Assembly (NCBI GenBank): GCA_001970955.1
Contig: MPUH01000215.1
Span: 1 to 64,000, forward strand
Length of the DNA stretch: 64,000 nt
DNA from: Stentor coeruleus
Lineage: Eukaryota; Ciliophora; Heterotrichea; Heterotrichida; Stentoridae
Reading direction: 5' to 3'
The notes beneath the pieces are model-generated. The model worked only from the letters and a program-made list of their open reading frames with translations. It made no database searches and was not told the origin of the DNA. Position 1 is the first letter of the stretch. Each line of letters opens with the position of its first letter. Position numbers and translations under genes: made by a program. Shown piece after piece: positions 29,556-39,200 of this stretch.

Positions 29556-30197
29556 TTAATTAGATACTAAAAATGAATTCGCCATGAACTGTAAGGAACA
29601 AGAATTCATATTCAATAGTTCTGGATTTTTGAAATATTCTGAGACGATTTCCACATCAAAACTTTCGAGATAAGATGATTTGATATATTTTATGAGATCA
29701 TCCCATGCTGTTCTACATTCTTTAGTATGGGGAGTAGAGTAACAGCATGAGAATTTGAATTTATGATTGAGAGTCTCACACACATCTTTTTGAAAACTAT
29801 GCATTAATATGTAGAAAATATCTTGTATTGGTTTTGACTTAAAGAAATCCTTAAGAAAATTGTATGAATAGCTCTGATAGGGTGATTTTAAATTGATTTT
29901 GGTTTTTCGTCGATCACAAGCTGGTTTTGACGTGTTTTTAAAGTCTCTTAGTTGATTTTTTGATTCCCCAATAGTACTGAGCATGAGCATATAACATTCG
30001 ATAGTATAAAAATTACTTATATCGACCTCAAAAATATTAGTTTTAGGAACAGTGCTATTAAGTACCTGTGAAATTAGCTTAGCAATCTGTCTTACTAGGT
30101 ATATGTTTAATAGATCTTTGTCTATAGTTTTCGAGCTTCGAATTTTAAATTTTGATATGATTTTCTTACTAGGAATTTTATCTACCCCTTTAACCAT
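29556..30197 (-). CDS. CC-H-C family protein, copy 2 (unknown family)
   Basis: This 213-residue protein is the tandem paralogue of the next gene downstream. It lacks the acidic N-terminal extension and instead begins with a basic stretch (MVKGVDKIPSKKIISKFKIRSSK). Helical core, VPKTNIFEVDI motif, FLKDFFKSKPIQDIFYILM helix and metal-like cluster CCYSTPHTKEC are in the same order as in the other copy. Divergence is high and shared residues are concentrated at hydrophobic and Cys/His positions, so the duplication is old or fast-evolving. Both genes lie on the minus strand 35 bp apart. Family and function are unknown to me. Confidence 0.62.
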   Translation of the reverse strand: MVKGVDKIPSKKIISKFKIRSSKTIDKDLLNIYLVRQIAKLISQVLNSTVPKTNIFEVDISNFYTIECYMLMLSTIGESKNQLRDFKNTSKPACDRRKTKINLKSPYQSYSYNFLKDFFKSKPIQDIFYILMHSFQKDVCETLNHKFKFSCCYSTPHTKECRTAWDDLIKYIKSSYLESFDVEIVSEYFKNPELLNMNSCSLQFMANSFLVSN

Positions 30198-30909
30198 GAT
30201 TTTATTTCTTTAAAAGCTTTACTTAAAATAGGATAAATTGATTAATTGATCATAATCAAATTTGAGTAAAGAAATATGGTGTTTTGATATCTAATAAATG
30301 GCAGTCATTTTTGATAGGGAAAGCTGCTTGTAGCGTTAAAAGTATGTTGTGGGAGAAAAAGAATGGAGCTGTAAATATCCTTAGGTAAAATACTCAAGTG
30401 CTTGAGATGAATTTCTTTATTAGGGTGTATCAGTATATCAAAATGAATGAATTAAATCTCATCGAGGCTAAAAGATAAGACTTAAAATCCTAGACAGGAT
30501 AAGTAAGGGTGGCAACAAACTATATTTCTGAAAGAAAACAGTTCATATTATTGGAATACTTATCATTTCCTTAAGGCAGACTAGTGATAAAACTAAGGTT
30601 ATCTTAGGGCTAGTGATTAGAAAAACAACCCATTATATTAGTTATCTAGAATTTCTAAATACAAACTTTTTGTTCTTTACATCTAATCAATCAAAATTAC
30701 TAAGATTAACCTAAAAAAACACAAAAAGCAGTACCCAAAAAAATTAAAATTAAAGCCATATACCAAAATTTACCCCAAACTCTATACTCTTACATTTAAA
30801 ACCCAATAATTTTCTGTTATCATACAACAATTCCTCAATTTTCATATAAAAATTTTCCTTGCTTTGTATTAACTTAAATACGACTGTCGTAATAGGATTT
30901 ATTTTGTAT
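30198..30909. other. Long intergenic region with an interrupted frame
   Basis: 712 bp upstream of both a minus-strand and a plus-strand gene. Base composition at about 30250-30650 is more balanced than in other gaps. One plus-strand frame (about 30258-30480) is open except for a single TAA, then continues with TAA and TAG interruptions. It encodes no motif I know. It could be a decayed gene or an RNA gene. The C-rich leader of the next gene begins near 30660. Confidence 0.35.
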
Positions 30910-31359
30910 ATGGAAGACCAAAAAGATTTCCTAGAGAGAACAAGACAATTAAGAGAAGCTCTTAAAAAAAGAGCTATGGATGTAGAAAGTGGAATAGTTG
31001 GAGATAGTAAAGATGATTTATTAGAAGAAAGTATTAAAAAAAACATCCAATCATCAATACAGTTTTACAAGCTGCATCCTGATGAAACACAGAATAGTTC
31101 AACTGCTTTGAAGTATTTAATTAAGAGTCATAGAGAAGAGAATAAAAAAGTGAGGAATGCGAAATCAACTAATCCTTTGGTATTGCCTGAGATTAAGAAA
31201 GCTTATATGCCTTATTTGAAAAAACCTTCAGAGTTCCCTTTACCTAAGTTTAAGAAAATCAAAGGTTATAGGGTGAACTTTACTGGCATTGAACCTAAAG
31301 TTAAAAAACTTAACAAAGCGTATTCAACGATAACAGTAAGAGGATTGAATAGTAGTTAA
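30910..31359 (+). CDS. Small charged protein, unknown
   Basis: This 149-residue protein starts at MEDQKDFLERTRQ. An ATG-less extension upstream is ignored. The first half is helical and charged (REALKKRAMDVESG, DDLLEESIKKNIQSSIQFYK). The second half is basic with Pro-rich stretches (LPEIKKAYMPYLKKPSEFPL, PKFKKIKGYRVNFTGIEPK). I do not recognise it. The YLKKP...PKFKKIKGYR pattern looks like a short linear tubulin- or nucleic-acid-binding stretch, but this is speculative. The frame is clean with ATG and TAA. Confidence 0.55.
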   Translation: MEDQKDFLERTRQLREALKKRAMDVESGIVGDSKDDLLEESIKKNIQSSIQFYKLHPDETQNSSTALKYLIKSHREENKKVRNAKSTNPLVLPEIKKAYMPYLKKPSEFPLPKFKKIKGYRVNFTGIEPKVKKLNKAYSTITVRGLNSS

Positions 31360-31969
31360 TTTAATTTAACTTAGAAGGTGATAAATAATTTTATGTGTGG
31401 ATATAAGGTTTAAATTTTAAAGTATTTGGATATATCGTAGGATTTATATATATATGTGATTGTTCTTGAATTGTATATAGATCATTACCCTAAACTTTCT
31501 AATCATAAATAAAAGTTTATATTCCATACCAAGTCAAATAAATGTAGATAGATTTGTTGAGGTATGAGGCGAAAGGATTTGAAGGATTTAATAAGATGTG
31601 GGTATATTGGTTTTTTTGATTGATTGCGTTGATTTGGGTTTTGTATTGATGAAGTTTTAAAAGGTTTAAGGTTGGGTATTATATATTAATAACTATTGAT
31701 GTAATTATATAGTTTAATTAGAATGATAAAGTTTGAGTACTTTGAAGTATTTATATAGTTTACTTTTAAAAATAACACTTCTCTTATGATTATATAACCT
31801 TTTTATCAACCCATATTTTATAATTAACACAATCTCTCAAATCTAATACCTCAACTGTTTCTTATTTATATTAAAAAAGCACATAATAAATCTTTAAAAA
31901 CTAAAACATAACAAATAAAAACTTGCATTTTCATACAAGCTTTCTATAATAAAATAAATACAAATATCA
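31360..31969. other. Convergent intergenic region
   Basis: 610 bp between two 3' ends. G-rich/C-poor on the + strand to about 31740, then C-rich/G-poor to 31930, as expected for convergent genes. No gene or repeat is visible. Confidence 0.5.
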
Positions 31970-32488
31970 TTAACTGAAATTTATCGATCTTGGTATTAAA
32001 CTTTTATCATAACAATCCTGACAGCAATAATCAAGTAATTTTCCATCAAGTACATATCTATCATTAGAACATCCAAACCTCATGCATTTTAACGATGCAG
32101 AATTTGGTGAGGTCATATAAATCGATTTAAAGTCCAAACTCGGTTCAGTAGAAGGTGTATAATAATGAACTGAATTAAAAGATGGGTTAAACAACCTTTT
32201 ATTCTCTGGAGTAGAAAACAAAGCTTTAGGTTGAGGTCTTTGATTAATCACCATAGCCTGTTCTCTTCCTATCAAAGATAACAAAGCATTATTTTTTGGT
32301 AAATCCTTGATAAAAATATTATTCAGCTCATAAGCCCGCCAGCAAATCAAACACTGATATCTTTTACTTTGATTCGAATACCGCAAAATACAAATCATAC
32401 ATATAGAGTCCCCACATGGTAAAACTAAAGGTATAAGTTCATTACAATCAAAATGTTTTTCACAGTTTGTGCACCTAAGTCCATCCAT
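31970..32488 (-). CDS. RING-like finger protein with Asp in a zinc-ligand position
   Basis: This is a 172-residue protein. The N-terminus is a RING finger by spacing: C6-x2-C9, C25-x-D27-x2-C30-x2-C33, C46-x2-C49. The usual His after the third Cys (LPCGH) is Asp (LPCGDSIC), which can still coordinate zinc. The middle is Pro/Asn-rich and disordered (STPENKRLFNPSFN, SVHYYTPSTEPSL). The C-terminus has a second cysteine cluster (CMRFGCSNDRY, DYCCQDC) that may be a small zinc ribbon. It is probably a ubiquitin ligase, though the Asp substitution leaves E2 binding uncertain. Start and stop are clean. Confidence 0.68.
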   Translation of the reverse strand: MDGLRCTNCEKHFDCNELIPLVLPCGDSICMICILRYSNQSKRYQCLICWRAYELNNIFIKDLPKNNALLSLIGREQAMVINQRPQPKALFSTPENKRLFNPSFNSVHYYTPSTEPSLDFKSIYMTSPNSASLKCMRFGCSNDRYVLDGKLLDYCCQDCYDKSLIPRSINFS

Positions 32489-32637
32489 GATTATTATTTC
32501 CTTTTATCATATACACCCCCAAAAAATCCTTTAACCCAAGTAAACCAACTCATAATCTTAAATTACTCTAATAAAAATCAGCTTTCCTAAAGAAAAACAA
32601 TCAAATCACCATAGTTAATATAATAATTCTTAGCCAC

Positions 32638-33228
32638 ATGTCAGACCCTCTCGCAAAATTCCATAAGAAGGACAAGAAGCCAGACGAGTTTGAATATCAT
32701 GTAGCTCAGACCATAGGAGAAATAGAAGCATCTTCACCAGATCTAAAAGGTGAGTTCAAAGACATTTTACTCACAGGAGCTTCAGAATTCGAAAGTAAAC
32801 ATCATGGTGCTGTCAGACAAGCAGTGATAATTTTCTTCCACTACAGGTCGAAAAATGCTCTTAAGAAACATCACTCACGGTTACAAAGCGAATTGACTAA
32901 AAGGTTTAGGAAGCCTGTTGTGCTTTTGTTACAAAGGACTATTATTCCAAAGTACTTCAAGACAAAAGGCCAACAAAAAAGACCTTATTCTAGGACCCTG
33001 ACAAAGGTTCATGAAGCTATTTTAGACGACCTTGTATACCCAACAAGTATTCTTGGAAAGAGAATTCGTATGAAAGCTGATGGAAGAAAAGTATTCAAAG
33101 TCCTCCTTGACCCAACAAGTAGAGAAGAAGTCCAAGATAAGCTTGATATTATTAGTGCAGTTTATAGTAAACTGACTAATAAAGAAGTTGTCTTCGAGTT
33201 TCCTCAGAATAGAGACTTTCCAGTTTAA
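32638..33228 (+). CDS. RPS7: 40S ribosomal protein eS7 (RPS7)
   Basis: This 196-residue protein matches eukaryote-specific ribosomal protein eS7 over its whole length (about 190-194 in other eukaryotes). Recognisable blocks are HHGAVRQAVIIFFHYRSKNA, LKKHHSRLQSELTKRFRKPV, RTLTKVHEAILDDLVYPTSI, LGKRIRMKADGRKVFKVLLD and KLTNKEVVFEFP. It is a component of the small-subunit body and takes part in 18S rRNA processing. The gene has a short leader and no visible intron. This is the most secure housekeeping anchor in the window together with RAD51. Confidence 0.96.
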   Translation: MSDPLAKFHKKDKKPDEFEYHVAQTIGEIEASSPDLKGEFKDILLTGASEFESKHHGAVRQAVIIFFHYRSKNALKKHHSRLQSELTKRFRKPVVLLLQRTIIPKYFKTKGQQKRPYSRTLTKVHEAILDDLVYPTSILGKRIRMKADGRKVFKVLLDPTSREEVQDKLDIISAVYSKLTNKEVVFEFPQNRDFPV

Positions 33229-33308
33229 GTTATGATTAAACGTAGAATAGGTCATAAAATTTATCTTTATGAATGCTTAAATTTTACAATTTAAGTAAAA
33301 GTTCAAAT

Positions 33309-35789
33309 ATGGGGAAATGTACGTCAATGCCACGATCACCACGAAAACTCAGTGTACAGAGTGAAGTTGAAGTTAATGAGCAAGATGATTCAATACCAGA
33401 AATTGTCTCGGCAACAGTTTCTAATAAAGCTCCTAAAGATCAGTCTAAAGCTTTTATAGCTGAGTCTTTGAAAAAACATTATCTTTTTAGTGGGCTTTCT
33501 AAGGAAGATATGGAAATGATGTTTGCAAAACTAAAACATTATGCTGTCCCTGCAGGGGAAGTGGTTTTTGAACAAGGTGCTGCAGGGAAAAAGTTTTATA
33601 TCATAGAAAGTGGCAAATTAGAAGTTTATAGGAACAATGTAAAAAAAACAGTGCTTAAAGAAGGAGAAACAACAGGAGAAATGGCAATATTAACAGACCA
33701 AGCCCGTAGAGCTACAATTAAAACATCTGAAGATTCAACATTATGGGGTATAGGTCGTGAACAGTTTCGTGCAGCTATCAAAGTTATAAACCAAAAAAAC
33801 TTTACTATAAACAATGAATTCATCAGTAACCTCCAATTATTTACCCGTTTACCCGATAGTCAATTAACAGAACTTACTAATGCATGTGTACAACATGATT
33901 ATCCTGATAACCATAGGATAATTTGTGAAGGTGATGAAGGTATGCTCTTGTTTATAATCAAAGAAGGAAGTGCTGTAGCAAAAATCAAAGGTGTTGAAAA
34001 ATTTAGAATAAGCCAAGGGGAGATGTTTGGTGAAGCTGTAGTTTTAGGTGAAAATCATATAAGGACAATTTCAGTATATACAATAGGTCCTGTAAAAGTA
34101 TTATCAATATCAAGGGATAGTATAATATCGATAATAGGGGAAAATTTTAAAGAAATTATTTATAGGACTCAAGCAAAAAACTCAATGAGTTCAGATAATC
34201 TTTTTAGGATGCTGAGTAAAGATATTATCCATAATCTTGTTGATAGTATGGAATGGAAATATATAAAACCAGGTGAGTTAGGGATTTCAAGAGAAATGGC
34301 TGAAGTGAGTGTTTTTATATTATGTCTAGGGTCGTTAAGTGGAGGGAGTAAAAACTTTTCTCATTATGAAGTTATTGGGTTTAACCCTAAACATATCCCT
34401 GATGAAGGGTTGATAGCTGATAATGAAGTTGTACTTGGGGTTTTTAGTCGAAAAGACTTAGAAGCATATACAAAAACCTCTTGGCAAAAACTTAAAAGCG
34501 AGTTGAAATATATGACTTTTTTAACAAAAATCGACATGTTCACTGGGGTTAACCTTTCTAAACTTAGGTATATAGCCTCAAGGGTCACAGTTCAAGAGTT
34601 CGACAAAAAAGAAGTTATTTATCGTTATAATGATGAAGCTCATATATTTTATGTTCTTAAACATGGTTCAGTTGAAATACTCCATAATGGGAAAATCCTT
34701 AGAGTCCTTAGCAAATATGATGTTTTTGGTGATAGGTGTATTGAAGAACCTATTAGATCAAATACCGCAAGAGCCTTAAGTAATTGTTTATGTCTTGTTA
34801 TAAATGCTGTAGATTTCAGAGATATAATGGATGATTCAACAAGAACAATTCTTAAGAAAAAAAAGTCGTTTCTATCAACATTCAGTCTTAATCAAATCCT
34901 CATGATCAGACAAATTGACTCTAATGGTTATAAATTCAAATTCTTAACATATGTGGAAATGACTAGGAATTACTATCAAGTTAATGTTATAGCTAAAGAG
35001 TTTTTCGATAATGTAGAGAAATTTAATCAAGTAATTCAAGAAAAAAATATCGCAATGCAGATGGAGCATTTGTTTATCCAAAAATCTGTAAAAACTTTTT
35101 CTGATTCACGTTTTCTGTATTTAGTATATGAATATATCGATGCAATTCCTTTATCAACATTGTTAACTAAAAAAATCACTGAAGATTATGCTAAGTTTTT
35201 AGCTGCATGTTTAACTTTGATACTTGAGTATTTACATGATAAAGATATTATATATAGAAGTTTGTCTCCTCAAAATATAAATATTAATGCTAATGGATAC
35301 CCAAACATATGGAATTTTTATAGAGCTAAGATTATAAAAGGAAGGACTATGAGTTTATTAGATGACCCTATATACACTGCTCCTGAGGTTAGTTTGAAAA
35401 ATGGATATACAAAAAGTATTGATCAATGGAGTTTAGGGATTATAATATATCAATTGTTATATTGTTCTTTACCTTTTGAAATTAAAAATACAGATGATCC
35501 TATGAATATATATAGAAAAACAACTACAGGTAAACTTGTATTTCCTCAAGATAGTAAATTTATAAGAGGTAATGAAGTTATTGCGGATTTACTTAAATTG
35601 ACACCTAAAGATAGACTATCATTGCATGGGTTGAAATTGTCGAGATGGTTAGATTCGATTGATTGGGAGAGAATTAGTGCTGGGAAAATGAGTTCACCGT
35701 TTAAACCAGATGTCGTTTCGGTTAAACAGTCTGTGAAAAATGCTAAGCTTATAAGTTTGACGAGATATTTGAATGTAAGGGATATGTAG
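33309..35789 (+). CDS. PKG-like protein: cyclic-nucleotide-binding domains plus pseudokinase
   Basis: This 826-residue protein begins MGKCTSMP, a probable myristoylation/palmitoylation site; an ATG 36 bp upstream would bury it. The layout is that of an alveolate cGMP-dependent kinase: four cyclic-nucleotide-binding domains, then a kinase domain. The first two keep phosphate-binding cassettes with Glu and Arg (TGEMAILTDQARRATIK and FGEAVVLGENHIRTIS). The third is degenerate, and the fourth has FGDRCIEEPIRSNTARAL. The kinase domain (about 540-800) has YRSLSPQN at ~648-655 in place of Y/HRDLKPEN, so the catalytic Asp is lost. NIWNFYRAK stands near residue 666 in place of the DFG region, so the Mg2+-binding Asp is lost too, and no glycine loop is seen. 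APEV and the DxWSLGIIIYQLL helix remain. It should bind cyclic nucleotide but not phosphorylate. Confidence 0.85.
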   Translation: MGKCTSMPRSPRKLSVQSEVEVNEQDDSIPEIVSATVSNKAPKDQSKAFIAESLKKHYLFSGLSKEDMEMMFAKLKHYAVPAGEVVFEQGAAGKKFYIIESGKLEVYRNNVKKTVLKEGETTGEMAILTDQARRATIKTSEDSTLWGIGREQFRAAIKVINQKNFTINNEFISNLQLFTRLPDSQLTELTNACVQHDYPDNHRIICEGDEGMLLFIIKEGSAVAKIKGVEKFRISQGEMFGEAVVLGENHIRTISVYTIGPVKVLSISRDSIISIIGENFKEIIYRTQAKNSMSSDNLFRMLSKDIIHNLVDSMEWKYIKPGELGISREMAEVSVFILCLGSLSGGSKNFSHYEVIGFNPKHIPDEGLIADNEVVLGVFSRKDLEAYTKTSWQKLKSELKYMTFLTKIDMFTGVNLSKLRYIASRVTVQEFDKKEVIYRYNDEAHIFYVLKHGSVEILHNGKILRVLSKYDVFGDRCIEEPIRSNTARALSNCLCLVINAVDFRDIMDDSTRTILKKKKSFLSTFSLNQILMIRQIDSNGYKFKFLTYVEMTRNYYQVNVIAKEFFDNVEKFNQVIQEKNIAMQMEHLFIQKSVKTFSDSRFLYLVYEYIDAIPLSTLLTKKITEDYAKFLAACLTLILEYLHDKDIIYRSLSPQNININANGYPNIWNFYRAKIIKGRTMSLLDDPIYTAPEVSLKNGYTKSIDQWSLGIIIYQLLYCSLPFEIKNTDDPMNIYRKTTTGKLVFPQDSKFIRGNEVIADLLKLTPKDRLSLHGLKLSRWLDSIDWERISAGKMSSPFKPDVVSVKQSVKNAKLISLTRYLNVRDM

Positions 35790-36226
35790 GAAAATTTGGT
35801 CATTGAAGGACCTTCGAAGAAAATACTCAAGTTTAATTGGGAAAAACACTTTTGATAAGCTAGAATGTATTTAAGTTATGATAATGGGAGATTTTTTATT
35901 TTTGGTTAAGTTAGAGATAGGAAGTTTAGAACAGAGATGATTTAGTTGTGGAGTTTATATTATGAGTTTTGGTTTTAATTTTTTTAGGCGATTTATGTTA
36001 TGCTTTGGGTGTATGTTTATGATTTTACTATATTTTTTTAACCTCAAGTGTTGATGATTTATATAATCTATCTCTTAATCAAAAACCAAAAAAGTCTTTG
36101 CATATTCCCCATGAACCCTTAAACCTATTCCCATTCTCTAAAAATCTCCAAATCTCCTTTATTTCCTAAATAAACCATAATCAAATTATCTTAATTTTAA
36201 TTTAAAACTAATGCAAAACTCAAATA
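35790..36226. other. Intergenic region
   Basis: 437 bp. G-rich/C-poor to about 36040, then C-rich/G-poor up to the next start. No other signal is visible. Confidence 0.5.
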
Positions 36227-39200
36227 ATGTTTAAAATGGAAAACTTTAGTTCTAGTAGCAGTGGCATGAGCGAATCTGGATTTAATGATTTTATGAACAA
36301 TTCAGAGTCGTCTTCTGACTATATGCCTGTTTCAAGGAACAACAAAAAAACTGCAGGGCGGCCAAATACTGGTGACCCTTATGCATATGATATAGACTTT
36401 GGGGACATAAAAATCCCATCAAAAGTCCAACCCAAGCCAGCTCCAAAGCCAGTAGCTAAAAAACCTCCAGCACGAGTTAAATCTCCTCATGAAGACTCAG
36501 ATGATACTCCAAGTGCAAGACCTAAGACAACTGGTTCGAAATTTGGGGAAATACATAAAGAGTTCAACAAAATGCTTAAAAATGTTAAAAAAGAAAGTTC
36601 TGATGAATCCGAGAGCGAAAGCTCGAGCAGTATGCACACAAAACCTAAACTTCAAGAATGGGGAAATATTAAAAAAGATTATCTTCCTTCTAGTTATGAT
36701 GATGAATCAAGTGAGTCTAATAAAAAGTATAAAATTAAAACTGAACCGTTTACAGCAAAAGTAAACCAACCAATAAGTTTAAACAAAAAACTAGACATCC
36801 CTAAAGACTCAGCAAAAGATCAGAAATTCGGTAGGGATAACCAGAAAGGTTTTTTCAAAGACCCAAACGAAGGTAAAAGAATCGGTGGGTTTTCACCTTT
36901 AGAAAGTGATTTTCTTAGCAGTAGCGAAATCGATAGCGAGTATAAATTGAATAGTAAAGAAGAGGGAAGTAGTTCAAAAAATCCCGACAAAGAAAGCGAA
37001 TTGTACTCAGGTGCAAGCCAAGACACTGATCCAAAAGACATTTATGCCAAAGCTCGTAAAGCTATGAATATAAGCAGTGATGAAGTTGAAGAAGAAAGTG
37101 AAAATAGCGAAGATAGCGATATGGACAGTGAAGACCAATATTCTTTAACTCAATCACAAATAGAAAGAAAGGAAGAAAAACCTTCAGGTGGATTTTCAGA
37201 CTATTTAAACAAACCTACAGATAAAACTCCAAGTAGTAAACCTAAAGATAGCAAAGGGACTTCTGAAGTTTATACAGAAAAAACTTCAGAAAAAGTGTCT
37301 GATAAGCATTCGGAAATATATTCTGAAAGTCAGTCTGAAAAATATACTGAAACTTATTCTGAAAAATTTGAAGAATATGAATCTCATCAGTTTTCTGGTA
37401 AGGAACCAGGGTTTTCACAAGGTAAAACTGCTGAGTTTGGGTCACAAATGCAGAATAAAGTGGGAAAAGTTGGGGAAAGTGTTTTTAAGCTTAAGGAAAT
37501 TGAGGAATATCCTATGGAAGATGATAGTAAGAGGGTTGGGACACCTAATGTTTATGGAAATGATGCTAAACCCCCAGTTTCTAAACAATATCGACCACAG
37601 ACGACTAATGATAGGCTGATTACGAGGGAAAGGGAGTTGGAAATAGAAATAGTGGATTTGAGAAAAACAGTTCAGGATATGGAGTTAGAACTTCAGAATA
37701 AACAAGAACAAGTTTATTTTCTTGAGAGGAAAGAAAAACAGGCGAATTTTGCTAAGATTGAATATGAAGCTTTAGAGAAGGTTAAAACTCAACTCCGAGA
37801 AGCTTATCATAAAATTGAGTTATACAAAATAGAAACTGAAGAGCTTATAAAACAAGTGGACTATACTGAAGCCCGGGTTAAGGATCTTGAAGCTGAAAAC
37901 CTTATACTAAGAACAGACTTGGATAGAAAAGAAAAAAATGTTGATGAACGGATTAAAACAGCTGAGTCACGGACATCAGAAAGAATGATAAAAGAGCTCA
38001 CAAGACAATTTGAGCTTGATAGAGAAGACCTACTACGAAGCAAAAAAGACTTAGAAATCGAGTCTAATCGAATAAAATCAGACATACTAAGACTTGAAGG
38101 GGAAAACCGTGACTTACGAAATAAAATATGGACTCTTCGCGATCAAGAAGAAAAAATCAAAGAACTTCAACAAGAAAACTATATGTTAAGCAAAAAAAAT
38201 CCTCAAGAAGTAGTTGTTGAAGCATCAAAAGAACCTATAAACGAAGCTCTACAAAAAGAAATCTATTTACAAGAAAATCTTATCCACGGATTCCAAAAAG
38301 AAAACGAAAAACTCATGAACGAAATCCGATCATTAAAAAACCAAATCAAAGACGAAAGGCTTAAAGCTCAACAAGAAGGGAAAAAATTCGATCAATTAAA
38401 AACAAGTCTTATAAGCGAACATGGAGGAGTTCTGATTAAAGAAAATGTGTCTGACCTAGGGAATTTCAGTTCTTTAGCTGGTGGGACTGTAATTAATAAA
38501 GAAGAGTTTCTTAATCTTAAAGAAAACCTTGCAAGGATGACAAAAGAAATAATGGAAAAAGAAAAAGTTTATAGAGAAAAGGAGTTACAAATGTGTGAGA
38601 CAATAGAGAAACTAAAGAAATACAAGTTTGAAGCTGAGTTTGTTATAAATAGTTTGCAGACTTCACAAGAGTTTATAAGCCGCAGGGCAGTAGATATAGA
38701 GAAGCAAGAAATTATAAGAAAATATGAGCAAGAAATTGAAGATTTAAAACAAAAATTAGATAATACAGAAAACCAGTCTCAAACAGGACAAGAAAACATG
38801 AGGTTAAAATTCTTAGAAGATCATTGTCGATCTTTAGAAGAAGCTTTAAAACAAAAAGAACCTATTTCAGCTTTAATCAAAGCAGTTAAACCAGAAGGTC
38901 CAGATCAAAGCACAACTTATATAAAGAAAATATCTGAACTTGAAGAGTTATTAAGAAAAAAAACTATTGATTATGATGAGTTAATAAGGAAAAAAATGGG
39001 TGAAAGTGAAGGGAAAATGTCAGTAAAAAGGCCAAGTAACACTAAAAACCTTCCTAAAGCTGCAGTAAGACCAACAGGTAAAGCTTCAGATCCAATGCTT
39101 GTTGATAAAATAAGAGAACTTGAAAAACATTTAGAAGATACTAAAAATTATTATATATCAAAATTAAATTCTATGCGTCCTGATACAAGTGAAGAAGTGA

